Shown: in pieces, positions 29,859 to 36,534 of the stretch
How the letters are laid out: each line of letters starts with the position of its first letter
Position numbering within the stretch: position 1 is the first letter of the stretch
Source: Elusimicrobiota bacterium
GTDB lineage: Bacteria > Elusimicrobiota > Elusimicrobia > Elusimicrobiales > UBA9959
Direction: 5' to 3'
NCBI GenBank assembly: GCA_009773155.1
Contig: WOVA01000022.1
Location: 1 to 36,534 of the forward strand
DNA length: 36,534 nt
The notes under the pieces: generated by a model
Seen by the model: only the letters and a program-made list of their open reading frames with translations
Told to the model about the DNA's origin: nothing
Database searches by the model: none
Position numbers and translations under genes: made by a program

Positions 29859-30857
29859 ATGGCGAAAAAAAAGGCTATTTTCGGCAAGAAATCCAAGGGC
29901 AACAAGACCCGCGAGCGGCGCTATGAGTCGCACAAGTCGCAGATCGTAAAGCTTTTCATCATTCTTTCGCAGCGCGGCTATGTGCGCGTGAAGGACCTGG
30001 AGCGGGAGCTGGAGATAGGCGAGCGCAGCGCGCAGCGGCTGGTGCGGCCGCTTAAGGTGCAGGGCATGCTGGTAGAGGACGAGACCGACCGCGGCCGGCT
30101 GAACTTCAACCGCGACCATTACAGCTTCGCCAAGACGCATGTCAGCGACCAGGACGCCAGCACGCTGGCCTTCCTCTACAAGTTCTCAAAAGTGTTCGGC
30201 GGGCAGATAAGCGAGTCGGTGCTTAAATCGATAGACAAGTTCTTCGTGGTGGAGGGCGAGGAATACCCGTATTTCGTGATAACCTCGCGCGTGAACCAGC
30301 CTAATACGCAGATGCCCTTTTACAGCGACCTCTACGCCTCCATACAGCAGAAGAACAAGATAATGCTGACCTATGACTCGGCCGGCGCCGAAAAGACGGT
30401 CAAGGCCTGGCCGATAGCCTTCCTAATGAGCGACGGCATGTGGTACCTGTGCTACCTGCTGGAGCCGGAGGGCTCCAAGAAGCAGGAGATACGCACCATC
30501 CGCTACGGCCACATCAAGGCCGTGAAGGCCCTGCCTGACGAGACTTTTGTAAAGCCCGACTGGGTCAAGCCGGCGCTTAAAGAGGCGCGCAATATCTGGT
30601 TCAACGGCAACCGCTGCCAGAAGGTGGTGCTGGAGGCGGATAACTGCATAAAGGACTACTTCAAGCTGAGCGAGTATTTCCCGCTGCAGAAGATCGTCTC
30701 CGAGGGGCCCAAGAGCTTCCGCATAGAATTGACCATCTGCCACCCGCTGGAAGTGGTCCCCAACATCATGCGGTTCATCCCTTATATAAGGGTGATCGGC
30801 CCGTCTTCGCTGCGCGGCGAGGTGCGCGACAGGGTAAAGCAGTGGCTGACTGACTGA
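29859..30857 (+). CDS. HTH-WYL domain transcriptional regulator
   Basis: A Lys/Arg-rich start (about 1-30) precedes a winged HTH (about 30-90: GYVRVKDLERELEIGERSAQRLVRPL) and a WYL domain (about 150-235) with the core residues in DGMWYLCYLLEP and IRTIRYGHIKAVK. The C-terminal WCX-like region is about 250-330. WYL regulators such as BrxR, CapW and DriD bind inverted repeats and respond to nucleic-acid or nucleotide ligands in DNA damage and phage defence. GGGGG lies 5 bases before the ATG. It has its own sigma-70-like promoter and a terminator, and sits between module copies 7 and 8, so it is a candidate regulator of those palindromes. Confidence 0.88.
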   Translation: MAKKKAIFGKKSKGNKTRERRYESHKSQIVKLFIILSQRGYVRVKDLERELEIGERSAQRLVRPLKVQGMLVEDETDRGRLNFNRDHYSFAKTHVSDQDASTLAFLYKFSKVFGGQISESVLKSIDKFFVVEGEEYPYFVITSRVNQPNTQMPFYSDLYASIQQKNKIMLTYDSAGAEKTVKAWPIAFLMSDGMWYLCYLLEPEGSKKQEIRTIRYGHIKAVKALPDETFVKPDWVKPALKEARNIWFNGNRCQKVVLEADNCIKDYFKLSEYFPLQKIVSEGPKSFRIELTICHPLEVVPNIMRFIPYIRVIGPSSLRGEVRDRVKQWLTD

Positions 30858-30880
30858 GCGCGGCCCGTTTCCGCTCCTGG

Positions 30881-30911
30881 GCGCCGGGGACTCCCCCCGG
30901 CGCTTTTTTTT
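30881..30911 (+). terminator. Rho-independent terminator of the WYL gene
   Basis: GCGCCGGGG / CCCCGGCGC stem with a short ACTCC-type loop, followed by eight T. It lies 24 bases after the WYL stop and just before promoter-module copy 8, insulating the next gene. Confidence 0.88.
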
Positions 30912-30914
30912 ATC

Positions 30915-30948
30915 CCGACACAACGGTGTCGGGACGGGGGTTTATACT
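30915..30948 (+). promoter_or_regulatory. Palindrome/-10 promoter module, copy 8 (plus strand)
   Basis: Perfect arms at 30915-30932, inner CAACGG, 10-bp spacer, TATACT at 30943-30948. This copy is inverted relative to copies 1-7 and points to the plus-strand ClpX-like gene. Predicted +1 near 30955, 41 bases before the ATG. Confidence 0.78.
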
Positions 30949-30995
30949 ATCCGCACGGGGCGGGGACGGGGGAGCGAAGGGATGAGGGAGGAACT

Positions 30996-32666
30996 ATGAC
31001 CTATAAGACCAACCGCGAGTACCTGGCGGACATCATCAAGGTGCTGAAAAGCTACAAGAAGGTCCTCTTCGGCAGCGAAGAAGAGCAGCAGGTCATGCCG
31101 CTGCTAAAGCGGCCCGCGCCCAGGAAGCTGCCGCCGGCCGCAGCGGCGGCCGACAAGCCCGCCGCGGCGCCGCCGCCCCCCCGCTACCCGGCCTCGCCGG
31201 CGCTGGACGCGCTGCGCCGGATCTTTAACGACGGGGCCTCGTCCATGGAGGCGGGCGCGCCCATCGGCCTGGAGCTGCTGGCCCGCGAGCACAAGCTGGA
31301 CGAGCGCGAAAAGCTGCTGGTCTGCTACCTGCTCTACAAGGAGCTCGAGCGCGGCAGCCGGAGCATTTGCACACCGCTCAACTTCCTCTGCCGCCTTTAC
31401 GGCCTGGAGAGGCTGGAACTGGCCGGTCTTTTCATAGAGGAAGGCGTCATCTTCAAGTCCGGAGTTTTCACCATCGAGCGCGGCTACCGCGAGACCGCCA
31501 TCCGCCATGATTTCAACCTGCAGCAGCACTATATGACGCTGGTGCTGACCGGCAGGAAGCCGGCGGCCAAGGCCAGGCTTAAACGCGGCGCCGTGCTGCT
31601 GCCGTCGGAAGTCTACAAGAGGCTCGACAAGGTGGTGGTCTCGCAGGAGGAGGCCAAGCGCAAGCTAGCCTCGGTCTCTTACCAGCATCAGCTGCGGCCC
31701 ATCGGCAAGCCGCGCAAGGGGATAGCGCCGCGGCTCAATACGCTGCTCATCGGGCCGACCGGCTGCGGCAAGACGCACCTGGTGCGCACGCTGGCGGAGG
31801 CGCTGAGCGCGCCGGTGGTCTTCTGCGACGCCACACAGTACACCGAGACCGGCTATGTCGGCGCCTGCGTGGAGGACATGCTCTGGCAGCTCTACGTCAA
31901 GGCCGGCAGGGATTACGACCGGATGCGCCGCGGCATCGTCTTTATCGACGAATTCGACAAGCTGGCCGCGCGCGACGTGGGCGGGCAGCACAACAGCCAG
32001 CGCGACGTCAGCGGGCTGTCGGTGCAGCAGGAGCTGCTCAAGCTGCTGGAGGGCGAGACGGTCGTGTACGAAAAAAGGATGGGCTTCGGCAGCGAAACCT
32101 TCCACTTCCCGGTGCGCGGCGTGCTGTTCATCCTGGCCGGGGCCTTCGTCGGGCTTGAGAAAGTGGTCAAGGAACGGCTGAAGCGCAGGCGGACGATAGG
32201 GTTCAACGGCGCGGAGGAGGACGGACCCGGCAGGAAGCGGCTGCTCTCCAAGGTCTGCGTGCAGGACATGGTGGCTTACGGCATGACGCCGGAGCTGATG
32301 GGCCGCATACCCAACCTGGTGGCGCTCGACGAGCTGGAGGTGCCGGAGCTGGCCGGGATACTGCGCAACGACGAGATCAGCCTGCTGGCCCATTACCGCG
32401 AGTTCTTCCGCGAGCGCGGCATGGAGGTGGACATCCCCGAGTCCTTCATCCTGGACGTGGCGGAGCGGGCCAAGGAGCGCGGCCTGGGCGCGCGGGGCCT
32501 TAACGCCTTCATCGAGGCCTGCTTCAGCGAGCTGATCTTTGAGCAGGGGCGGCTGATGGCGGGCGGCGGGGCCGGGACCGTGGCCGGCGGCGGCTCCGTA
32601 GGCTCCGCCCGTGTGAACATCGCCGAGTTCTTCGGCCCGGACAGGATCGACCGGCTGCTGGGGTAG
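30996..32666 (+). CDS. ClpX-like AAA+ unfoldase with a non-standard N-terminus
   Basis: The AAA+ module follows ClpX closely: Walker A GPTGCGKT (253-260), YTETGYVGACVEDML (compare ClpX LTEAGYVGEDVENIL), Walker B FIDEFDK (316-322), SVQQELLKLLEGE, an IGF tripeptide at 401-403 where ClpX has its ClpP-docking loop, and ELMGRIPNLVALDEL. The ClpX zinc-binding domain is absent. In its place are about 200 residues with a Pro/Ala-rich linker (about 36-66) and a helical domain (67-185). It should unfold proteins and may feed ClpP, with altered substrate choice. RBS GAGGGAGGA precedes the ATG; promoter-module copy 8 drives it. It is 556 residues, longer than ClpX (about 420). Confidence 0.88.
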   Translation: MTYKTNREYLADIIKVLKSYKKVLFGSEEEQQVMPLLKRPAPRKLPPAAAAADKPAAAPPPPRYPASPALDALRRIFNDGASSMEAGAPIGLELLAREHKLDEREKLLVCYLLYKELERGSRSICTPLNFLCRLYGLERLELAGLFIEEGVIFKSGVFTIERGYRETAIRHDFNLQQHYMTLVLTGRKPAAKARLKRGAVLLPSEVYKRLDKVVVSQEEAKRKLASVSYQHQLRPIGKPRKGIAPRLNTLLIGPTGCGKTHLVRTLAEALSAPVVFCDATQYTETGYVGACVEDMLWQLYVKAGRDYDRMRRGIVFIDEFDKLAARDVGGQHNSQRDVSGLSVQQELLKLLEGETVVYEKRMGFGSETFHFPVRGVLFILAGAFVGLEKVVKERLKRRRTIGFNGAEEDGPGRKRLLSKVCVQDMVAYGMTPELMGRIPNLVALDELEVPELAGILRNDEISLLAHYREFFRERGMEVDIPESFILDVAERAKERGLGARGLNAFIEACFSELIFEQGRLMAGGGAGTVAGGGSVGSARVNIAEFFGPDRIDRLLG

Positions 32667-32684
32667 GGGCCTCGTATATATCGT

Positions 32685-33116
32685 ATGACTATCACAAACA
32701 GGGCGGTCTCGCGCGATGGGAAATACAGCCTTATCTATGGCAGCGGCTGCGTGGTGCAGGTGGTGGAGGTAGAAACAGGGGACAGCGTGCTATGGCTCTA
32801 CGATAATTACGCCGCCTGGATACGCAAGGCCGTATTCAGCCGGGATATGCGGCGCATCCTCTGCCTGAACGACGACGGCAGCGTAGGCGTATGGACCATG
32901 CCGCCGCGTAAATGGCGGGACGACTTCTGCGCCAGGGATATAGTGGAGTACCTGAGCTACACTTTCTGCTGCCGCGACGCCTTTCTTATGAGGCGCGCCG
33001 GCTGGCGGTACGAACCCAAAGACGAACTGCCCTGCGTTAGAAGGCCGTACGCGGCGGGAGATGTTTGGAGCCCGGGGCGGCCGGCGGCTAGATCTCCAGC
33101 GAGCCGCCGTTTTTGA
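32685..33116 (+). CDS. Short WD40-like protein (143 aa)
   Basis: The first 85 residues look like two WD40-type blades (NRAVSRDGKYSLIYGSG, VVEVETGDSVLWLY, AVFSRDMRRILCLNDDGSVGVWTM). The remainder is Cys/Arg-rich, and the last ~10 codons lie antisense to the end of the beta-CASP nuclease gene, so the true C-terminus may be degenerate. A full propeller needs about seven blades; this is a fragment or a subunit that oligomerises. It is 18 bp after the ClpX-like gene, so it may be an adaptor for it. The ribosome binding site is weak. Confidence 0.6.
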   Translation: MTITNRAVSRDGKYSLIYGSGCVVQVVEVETGDSVLWLYDNYAAWIRKAVFSRDMRRILCLNDDGSVGVWTMPPRKWRDDFCARDIVEYLSYTFCCRDAFLMRRAGWRYEPKDELPCVRRPYAAGDVWSPGRPAARSPASRRF

Positions 33117-34392
33117 GGACCGTGACCCGGTCGCCGAAGGCCCAGGCGAAGTTCCCGGGGTGCTCGGTATGCACCGGCAGGACGCGCCGCGGCTTCCTGG
33201 CCTCGACCACCTTGCGGATAGCCGAAAAATACGCGTGGCCCGAGGCGTGGATGAGGAACTCCGGCAGGCCCTTCGCTTTAAAGAACCGCAAAGCTTCCTC
33301 GAAGGCGGCCTCCACCCGGTAGCCGTTCCACATCGAATAGACGAACATCGCCCCGCTGAAATCACGGATGTGCTTGTTGATCCAGCCCGTCGACGAAGTC
33401 CGCACGGGGATTATCGCCCGCCCTATGTTGGCGTTGAGCGCTTCCCAGCTTACCAGGTGCGGCTTCATCGCCTCGCAGATCTCCCGGTACCTGGGCATGC
33501 CCGCTATCTTGCCGGTCGCGCTGGTATTTATGATCTTCAGGTATTTCTTGCCGATCCCGGGGATTTGCAGCGGCCGCCCGCTCTTGCGCGGCACCAGGCG
33601 CTGCAGCAGTTCCAGCACCAGCACGATGTAGCCGTCGAGCACCAGGAACCGGCCCTGCTTCTCGGCGATGCCGCCCAGGCTGCTCAGCAGGTCCACGTTC
33701 TGGCCCGAGCACATGACATAAAGGGCCCCGTCCCGGCCGGCGACGAGCGACTCGATATCGCGCATGACGTCGGGCTCGCTGGGGCCGCTGGGAATGGCCG
33801 CCTGCGTCCCCTCGGTTATCAGGAGATCGACCTTGCCCATATCGGCGGACAGGAACTCTTCAAAAGCCCGCTTTTTATTGCCGTGCTCGCGGAAGTCGCC
33901 CGTATAAACGACCCGCCGGCCGTCCGCCTCTATCAGAAAGCCGAACGACTCGGAAGCGGAATGGTCCATCAGGTAAGGCGTCAGCTTAAAAGCGCCGGCC
34001 ATGAAAGGCTCGCCCTTGCGGTAATGCCTGATCGTCGCGTCCAGGTCCTTCCCGCCGCGGGGGATCTGCGCCGTCAGCCGGATGAGCTCTTCCATGGCGG
34101 CGGTCATATAGACCGGGACGGCGGGGCTGATCTTTTTGGCGAATAGCCCGCCGTAATGGTCCTGGTGCGTGTGCGAGATAATGATCCCGTCCAGCGGCGC
34201 GGGGGCGGGTTCGTAAAGCCCGGGGATGTCCAGGATGGTTTCCTCCGGCGTGGCCTGCACGCTTTTGCGCGTCGCCGAATCTATTTTAGGCAGCGGGGCG
34301 CCGTAGTCCAGCAAAATGCGCGACTCCCCGGACTGCAGTTCTATGCAGTTGCCGCCAATCTCCCCCGCCCCGCGATGTACAGTTATCTTCAT
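33088..34392 (-). CDS. Metallo-beta-lactamase/beta-CASP nuclease (RNase J-like)
   Basis: 434 residues. The MBL motifs are HTHQDH (74-79), a DHSA segment and YTGDFREHG; the beta-CASP region follows, with conserved HASGHA and PVHTEHPGNF near the C-terminus. RNase J/CPSF73 relatives are Zn-dependent RNA endo- and 5' exonucleases; some act on DNA. Compared with RNase J (about 550 aa) it lacks the C-terminal extension. The N-terminal VHRGAGEIGGNCIEL is typical. Promoter-module copy 9 is upstream with a 56-base leader. Active-site residues look complete. Confidence 0.87.
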   Translation of the reverse strand: MKITVHRGAGEIGGNCIELQSGESRILLDYGAPLPKIDSATRKSVQATPEETILDIPGLYEPAPAPLDGIIISHTHQDHYGGLFAKKISPAVPVYMTAAMEELIRLTAQIPRGGKDLDATIRHYRKGEPFMAGAFKLTPYLMDHSASESFGFLIEADGRRVVYTGDFREHGNKKRAFEEFLSADMGKVDLLITEGTQAAIPSGPSEPDVMRDIESLVAGRDGALYVMCSGQNVDLLSSLGGIAEKQGRFLVLDGYIVLVLELLQRLVPRKSGRPLQIPGIGKKYLKIINTSATGKIAGMPRYREICEAMKPHLVSWEALNANIGRAIIPVRTSSTGWINKHIRDFSGAMFVYSMWNGYRVEAAFEEALRFFKAKGLPEFLIHASGHAYFSAIRKVVEARKPRRVLPVHTEHPGNFAWAFGDRVTVLKNGGSLEI

Positions 34393-34454
34393 ATCAAATC
34401 CCCTGAACGCCCATATCCTTTTGCCCTGCCCCGCACAAGATCCCCCACTCAGAA

Positions 34455-34488
34455 AGTGTAGAAGGTCCGTACGACAACGTGGTGTCGG
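34455..34488 (-). promoter_or_regulatory. Palindrome/-10 promoter module, copy 9
   Basis: Palindrome 34471-34488 with one outer base changed, inner CCACGT, 10-bp spacer, TACACT at 34455-34460. Points to the beta-CASP nuclease gene; predicted +1 near 34448. Confidence 0.72.
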
Positions 34489-34571
34489 CCCCTCAAAACC
34501 GCCCTCAGGCCCAGTCCTTGTCCTCCGCCAACAACCGCGACCTTGCGGGATAGGGGGAAGACGCGATGCCT

Positions 34572-34937
34572 TTAGACAATCTCCCGTTCCAGAACATACC
34601 AGAAGCTAGGAACTTCCTTGCTGAGACATCTGCCGTAAACTAAAATCCTGGAGTATCCGGGGCCAAGAAGTCCAGAATTTCGGAAGTCAATAATATATTT
34701 ATGTACCCCATGATCATGTTCATAATTGTAAATCCCTTCAGCAAAACCAAAATCGGAAAAGTCTTTTTGTACTTTAAAAGCGCCAGTCCATTTTTTTGTA
34801 GGCCCGGCATAAGAAGCAATAGAGAACCACCTGTCATCTATAAATTTAATCACTATTTTTTCGTCCGGCCCTTTTGCGTTTAATTCGCCCTTATCCATTA
34901 TTTTGTATTTGCCAGCGATAGCAGTCGAATATGTCAT
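34572..34937 (-). CDS. Hypothetical AT-rich gene product (121 aa)
   Basis: I choose ATG 34937 because AAGGGGGA precedes it by 6-7 bases; an ATG at 34958 coincides with the predicted +1. The protein is mainly beta-strand-like with alternating hydrophobic and charged residues (EKIVIKFIDDRWFSIASYAG, YIIDFRNSGLL), suggesting a small beta-barrel. It has no signal peptide. The gene is distinctly AT-richer than its neighbours and uses more A/T-ending codons, so recent acquisition is likely. No family is recognised. Confidence 0.6.
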   Translation of the reverse strand: MTYSTAIAGKYKIMDKGELNAKGPDEKIVIKFIDDRWFSIASYAGPTKKWTGAFKVQKDFSDFGFAEGIYNYEHDHGVHKYIIDFRNSGLLGPGYSRILVYGRCLSKEVPSFWYVLEREIV

Positions 34938-34964
34938 ATATTCCCCCTTGTCTTCCATGCCGAT

Positions 34965-34998
34965 AGAGTAGAAGGTCCGCCCGACAGCGTTGTGTCGG
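34965..34998 (-). promoter_or_regulatory. Palindrome/-10 promoter module, copy 10
   Basis: Perfect arms at 34981-34998, inner CAACGC, 10-bp spacer, TACTCT at 34965-34970. Predicted +1 is 34958, 21 bases before the chosen ATG of the 121-residue gene. It starts 4 bases before the stop codon region of the 35002-35445 gene. Confidence 0.75.
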
Positions 34999-35001
34999 GC
35001 C

Positions 35002-35445
35002 TTACGAGTTGCACGCCCGAAGAAATCGCCAGATTCCCTCTGTCGACATGGTCTTAAACCAGTTTTCCGGCTTCGTCTTTTTTATCGACCCGAGAAAGAG
35101 AATCTGGCCACAGCCGCTCATGTCCGTTATGAGCCACTCGATCAGTTCCCCCTGGTAGCTCTTGTAAAAAAACTTCCGCCCTTTGCGGTGCCGCAAGATC
35201 GGCCGGTCCCAGTACCAGATTATTTCAAGTTGCTCCTCCTTGTGCAGGGCATCGATGAAATTTTCCCAGAATTTAGGGAAAGGCCTCTCGCGGTTGCTCC
35301 TTTCCGCGTCCACTTCCTTGGATTGCGGATGGACCAGAAAGGGTTCGACCGGCGGAGGGACTTCATCCTTACTGCGGATGCTGTGCATCAAACTCCCCAC
35401 CACCCCCATCAGGAACCCGAGTTTCCCTTCAGGCAAATTATCCAT
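35002..35445 (-). CDS. Hypothetical protein (147 aa)
   Basis: ATG 35445 is used because GGAGG lies 5 bases upstream; the upstream in-frame ATG at 35463 overlaps the -10 box. The product begins with a short hydrophobic stretch (GFLMGVVGSLMHS) and has a Trp/Lys-rich C-terminal half (FWENFIDAL, IIWYWDRP, KKTKPENWFK). No family is recognised. It has its own promoter-module copy (11), like its small neighbour, so each small gene here is separately expressed. Confidence 0.6.
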   Translation of the reverse strand: MDNLPEGKLGFLMGVVGSLMHSIRSKDEVPPPVEPFLVHPQSKEVDAERSNRERPFPKFWENFIDALHKEEQLEIIWYWDRPILRHRKGRKFFYKSYQGELIEWLITDMSGCGQILFLGSIKKTKPENWFKTMSTEGIWRFLRACNS

Positions 35446-35463
35446 AGACGCCTCCGTACCCAT

Positions 35464-35497
35464 AGTGTAAAAGGCGCCCCCGACACCGTGGTGTCGG
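35464..35497 (-). promoter_or_regulatory. Palindrome/-10 promoter module, copy 11
   Basis: Perfect arms at 35480-35497, inner CCACGG, 10-bp spacer, TACACT at 35464-35469. Predicted +1 near 35457, 12 bases before ATG 35445. Confidence 0.75.
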
Positions 35498-35522
35498 ACG
35501 GGGCGGCCTTCATAGGGGAGGG

Positions 35523-36332
35523 TCAAACGAAAAGTTCGCTGATCGTCTTGAAAGTGTCGGGGGAGTAATCGTAGCCGGACATCTTATCCCGCTCGGTGCC
35601 GGGGCCATGGAAATCAAAACCTGCGGTGATGAAAAGGCCGTAGTGGGCAGCCATTTCCAGGTATTTCCTGACAGCCGCCTCGTCATGGGCAGGGTAGTAG
35701 ACCTCAAGCCCTTCAAGGCCGGCGTCCTTCAAGGATTCCAAATCCAGCCGACCGCCTACGCTGTAAGGATGCGCCAACACTGCCTTGCCGCCTGCCGCCC
35801 GTATCGCCTTTATAACCGCAGCCGCGGGAAGGTCCGGCCGTTCAGCATAAGCCGGGCGCCCAGGCGCCAGGTAAAGCTTATCCGCCTGGCCGCGGCTGGA
35901 GGCGAAGCCTTTATCCCGCATGACGGCGCCCAACTGATAAAACGACGGCGGGCAGCCACCGCGCCAGGGCAATTCCTCAAAAGTGACGTCCACCCCCATC
36001 CGCGACAAAAAACCAACCGCCTTCTTTACCCTGTCCACCTTGGCCTGGCGGATATCGGCCAGCATTTTATTGAGCCCCGGATCGGCCGGGGCTATGCCGT
36101 AGCCCAGGATGTGCATGTATTCATGCTCGGCCGCGCCTATCTCCACCCCGTAGCAGTACTTTATGCCGCGCTCTTTCAGGGCCGGCTCCATCTCCGGCCA
36201 GCCGCCTACGGCGTCATGATCGGTCAGCGAGAAATAAGAAATCCCCGCCCGAGCCGCCTCCGCCGCCAGCTCCGCCGGCTTCAGCGTGCCGTCCGAATAG
36301 GAAGAATGGTTATGGAGATTTATCAATGTCAT
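35523..36332 (-). CDS. PHP-domain metal-dependent phosphoesterase (TrpH/RNase AM-like)
   Basis: 269 residues from ATG 36332, chosen over an in-frame TTG at 36341 because that lies before the predicted +1 (36337). PHP motifs: NLHNHSSYSDG (His7, His9, Asp14), SLTDHD (Asp38-Asp40), YGVEIG (Glu), HILGYG, VLAHPYS (His) and TAGFDFHG near the end. Members such as YciV/RNase AM remove 5' nucleotides from RNA or dephosphorylate pAp. All nine metal-ligand positions appear conserved. The leader is only about 5 bases, so translation is nearly leaderless. Confidence 0.87.
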   Translation of the reverse strand: MTLINLHNHSSYSDGTLKPAELAAEAARAGISYFSLTDHDAVGGWPEMEPALKERGIKYCYGVEIGAAEHEYMHILGYGIAPADPGLNKMLADIRQAKVDRVKKAVGFLSRMGVDVTFEELPWRGGCPPSFYQLGAVMRDKGFASSRGQADKLYLAPGRPAYAERPDLPAAAVIKAIRAAGGKAVLAHPYSVGGRLDLESLKDAGLEGLEVYYPAHDEAAVRKYLEMAAHYGLFITAGFDFHGPGTERDKMSGYDYSPDTFKTISELFV

Positions 36333-36343
36333 GATACGCAAAT

Positions 36344-36377
36344 ATCATACCAATGTTGGCCGACAGCGTGGTGTCGG
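36344..36377 (-). promoter_or_regulatory. Palindrome/-10 promoter module, copy 12
   Basis: Perfect arms at 36360-36377, inner CCACGC, 10-bp spacer, TATGAT at 36344-36349. Points to the PHP gene. Back to back with copy 13, with 17 bp between the palindromes. Confidence 0.78.
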
Positions 36378-36394
36378 CCCCCCTCCAAAACCTC

Positions 36395-36428
36395 CCGACA
36401 CCACGCTGTCGCACCCCCCCGCTACAAT
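36395..36428 (+). promoter_or_regulatory. Palindrome/-10 promoter module, copy 13 (plus strand)
   Basis: Palindrome 36395-36412 (last base changed), inner CCACGC, 10-bp spacer of mostly C, TACAAT at 36423-36428. Points to the plus-strand gene at the window edge; predicted +1 near 36435. A second TATAAT at 36453-36458 may be an extra -10. Confidence 0.72.
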
Positions 36429-36474
36429 ATCTTCAGCCGCCAGCGCCATTGCTATAATCTCAAAGGGGGACGAT

Positions 36475-36534
36475 ATGCCCGAAGCCGTCAAAGCCAGGAA
36501 AAAGATCTCCAAATCCCAGTACACCCGCGGCCTG
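36475..36534 (+). CDS. Start of a probable DUF2779 family protein (cut by window)
   Basis: Only the first 20 residues are present (MPEAVKARKKISKSQYTRGL), preceded by AAAGGGGGA. DUF2779 proteins typically start with a similar K-hydroxyl-SKSxYxxGLQCPKxLWL segment, so this is probably a second DUF2779 gene, oriented like the truncated one at the left edge. The call rests on very little sequence. Confidence 0.5.
   Translation, partial: MPEAVKARKKISKSQYTRGL

Noticed and set aside
29712-30140. N-terminal extension of the Sel1-GIDE-LemA protein to 30140
   Set aside because: The extension crosses the divergent promoter region and the WYL coding sequence and is not protein-like; a signal peptide starts at 29711.
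10251-36412. Palindromes as REP elements or as terminators
   Set aside because: No U-run follows most of them, several lie upstream of divergent genes where nothing needs terminating, and all keep a fixed 10-bp distance to a -10-like box. No RAYT transposase gene is present.

Overview
The window reads as a chromosomal accessory region of a GC-rich, probably Gram-negative bacterium. Several products carry lipoprotein signal peptides with a lipobox Cys, and most genes are tightly coupled with strong purine-rich ribosome binding sites. Elusimicrobiota or a similar little-cultured phylum would fit, but that is a guess. I saw no rRNA, tRNA, CRISPR array, transposase or integrase.

Layout. The left edge holds the C-terminal half of a DUF2779 protein that ends before its last catalytic motif; the right edge starts another gene whose first residues look like a DUF2779 N-terminus. 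Between them almost everything runs on the minus strand. 910-4048: XRE/ImmA-IrrE regulator-peptidase, PIN nuclease, lipoprotein and two unknowns. 4280-5842: a degraded operon with a nonsense-interrupted gene, an Mrr-type membrane nuclease that has lost half of its zinc finger, and a DUF4126 membrane protein that has lost its N-terminus. 5903-10207: two lipoproteins (DUF4384, LPP20-like) with a secreted caspase-like peptidase. 10278-13151: TPR, membrane, NYN/PIN and HEAT-repeat genes. 13168-23247: a five-gene, overlapping operon of a metallopeptidase/VWA protein, a MoxR ATPase, an AddB-like and an AddA-like helicase-nuclease and an unknown protein. 23382-27588: RecQ-like helicase, an unknown gene, a 48-residue C2H2-type zinc finger, a methyltransferase, an unknown gene and a 23-residue-repeat protein. 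27591-29711: a Sel1-GIDE-LemA fusion. 29859-33116 (plus strand): a WYL regulator, a ClpX-like AAA+ ATPase and a WD40-like fragment. 33088-36332: a beta-CASP metallo-beta-lactamase nuclease, two small unknowns and a PHP phosphoesterase.

The strongest unexplained signal is a 34-bp promoter module found 13 times: an 18-bp palindrome (consensus CCGACA-CMACGS-TGTCGG), then exactly 10 bp, then a TAnnnT -10 box. Every copy points at the next gene on its own strand, on both strands, and two copies lie inside the last codons of the upstream gene. It ties the caspase operon, the helicase-nuclease operon, the ClpX-like gene, the beta-CASP nuclease, the PHP gene and several unknowns into one putative regulon. 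The WYL protein, which has its own ordinary promoter instead, is a candidate regulator. The best candidate for an undescribed system is the five-gene MoxR/VWA plus AddAB-like operon that is driven by this module.
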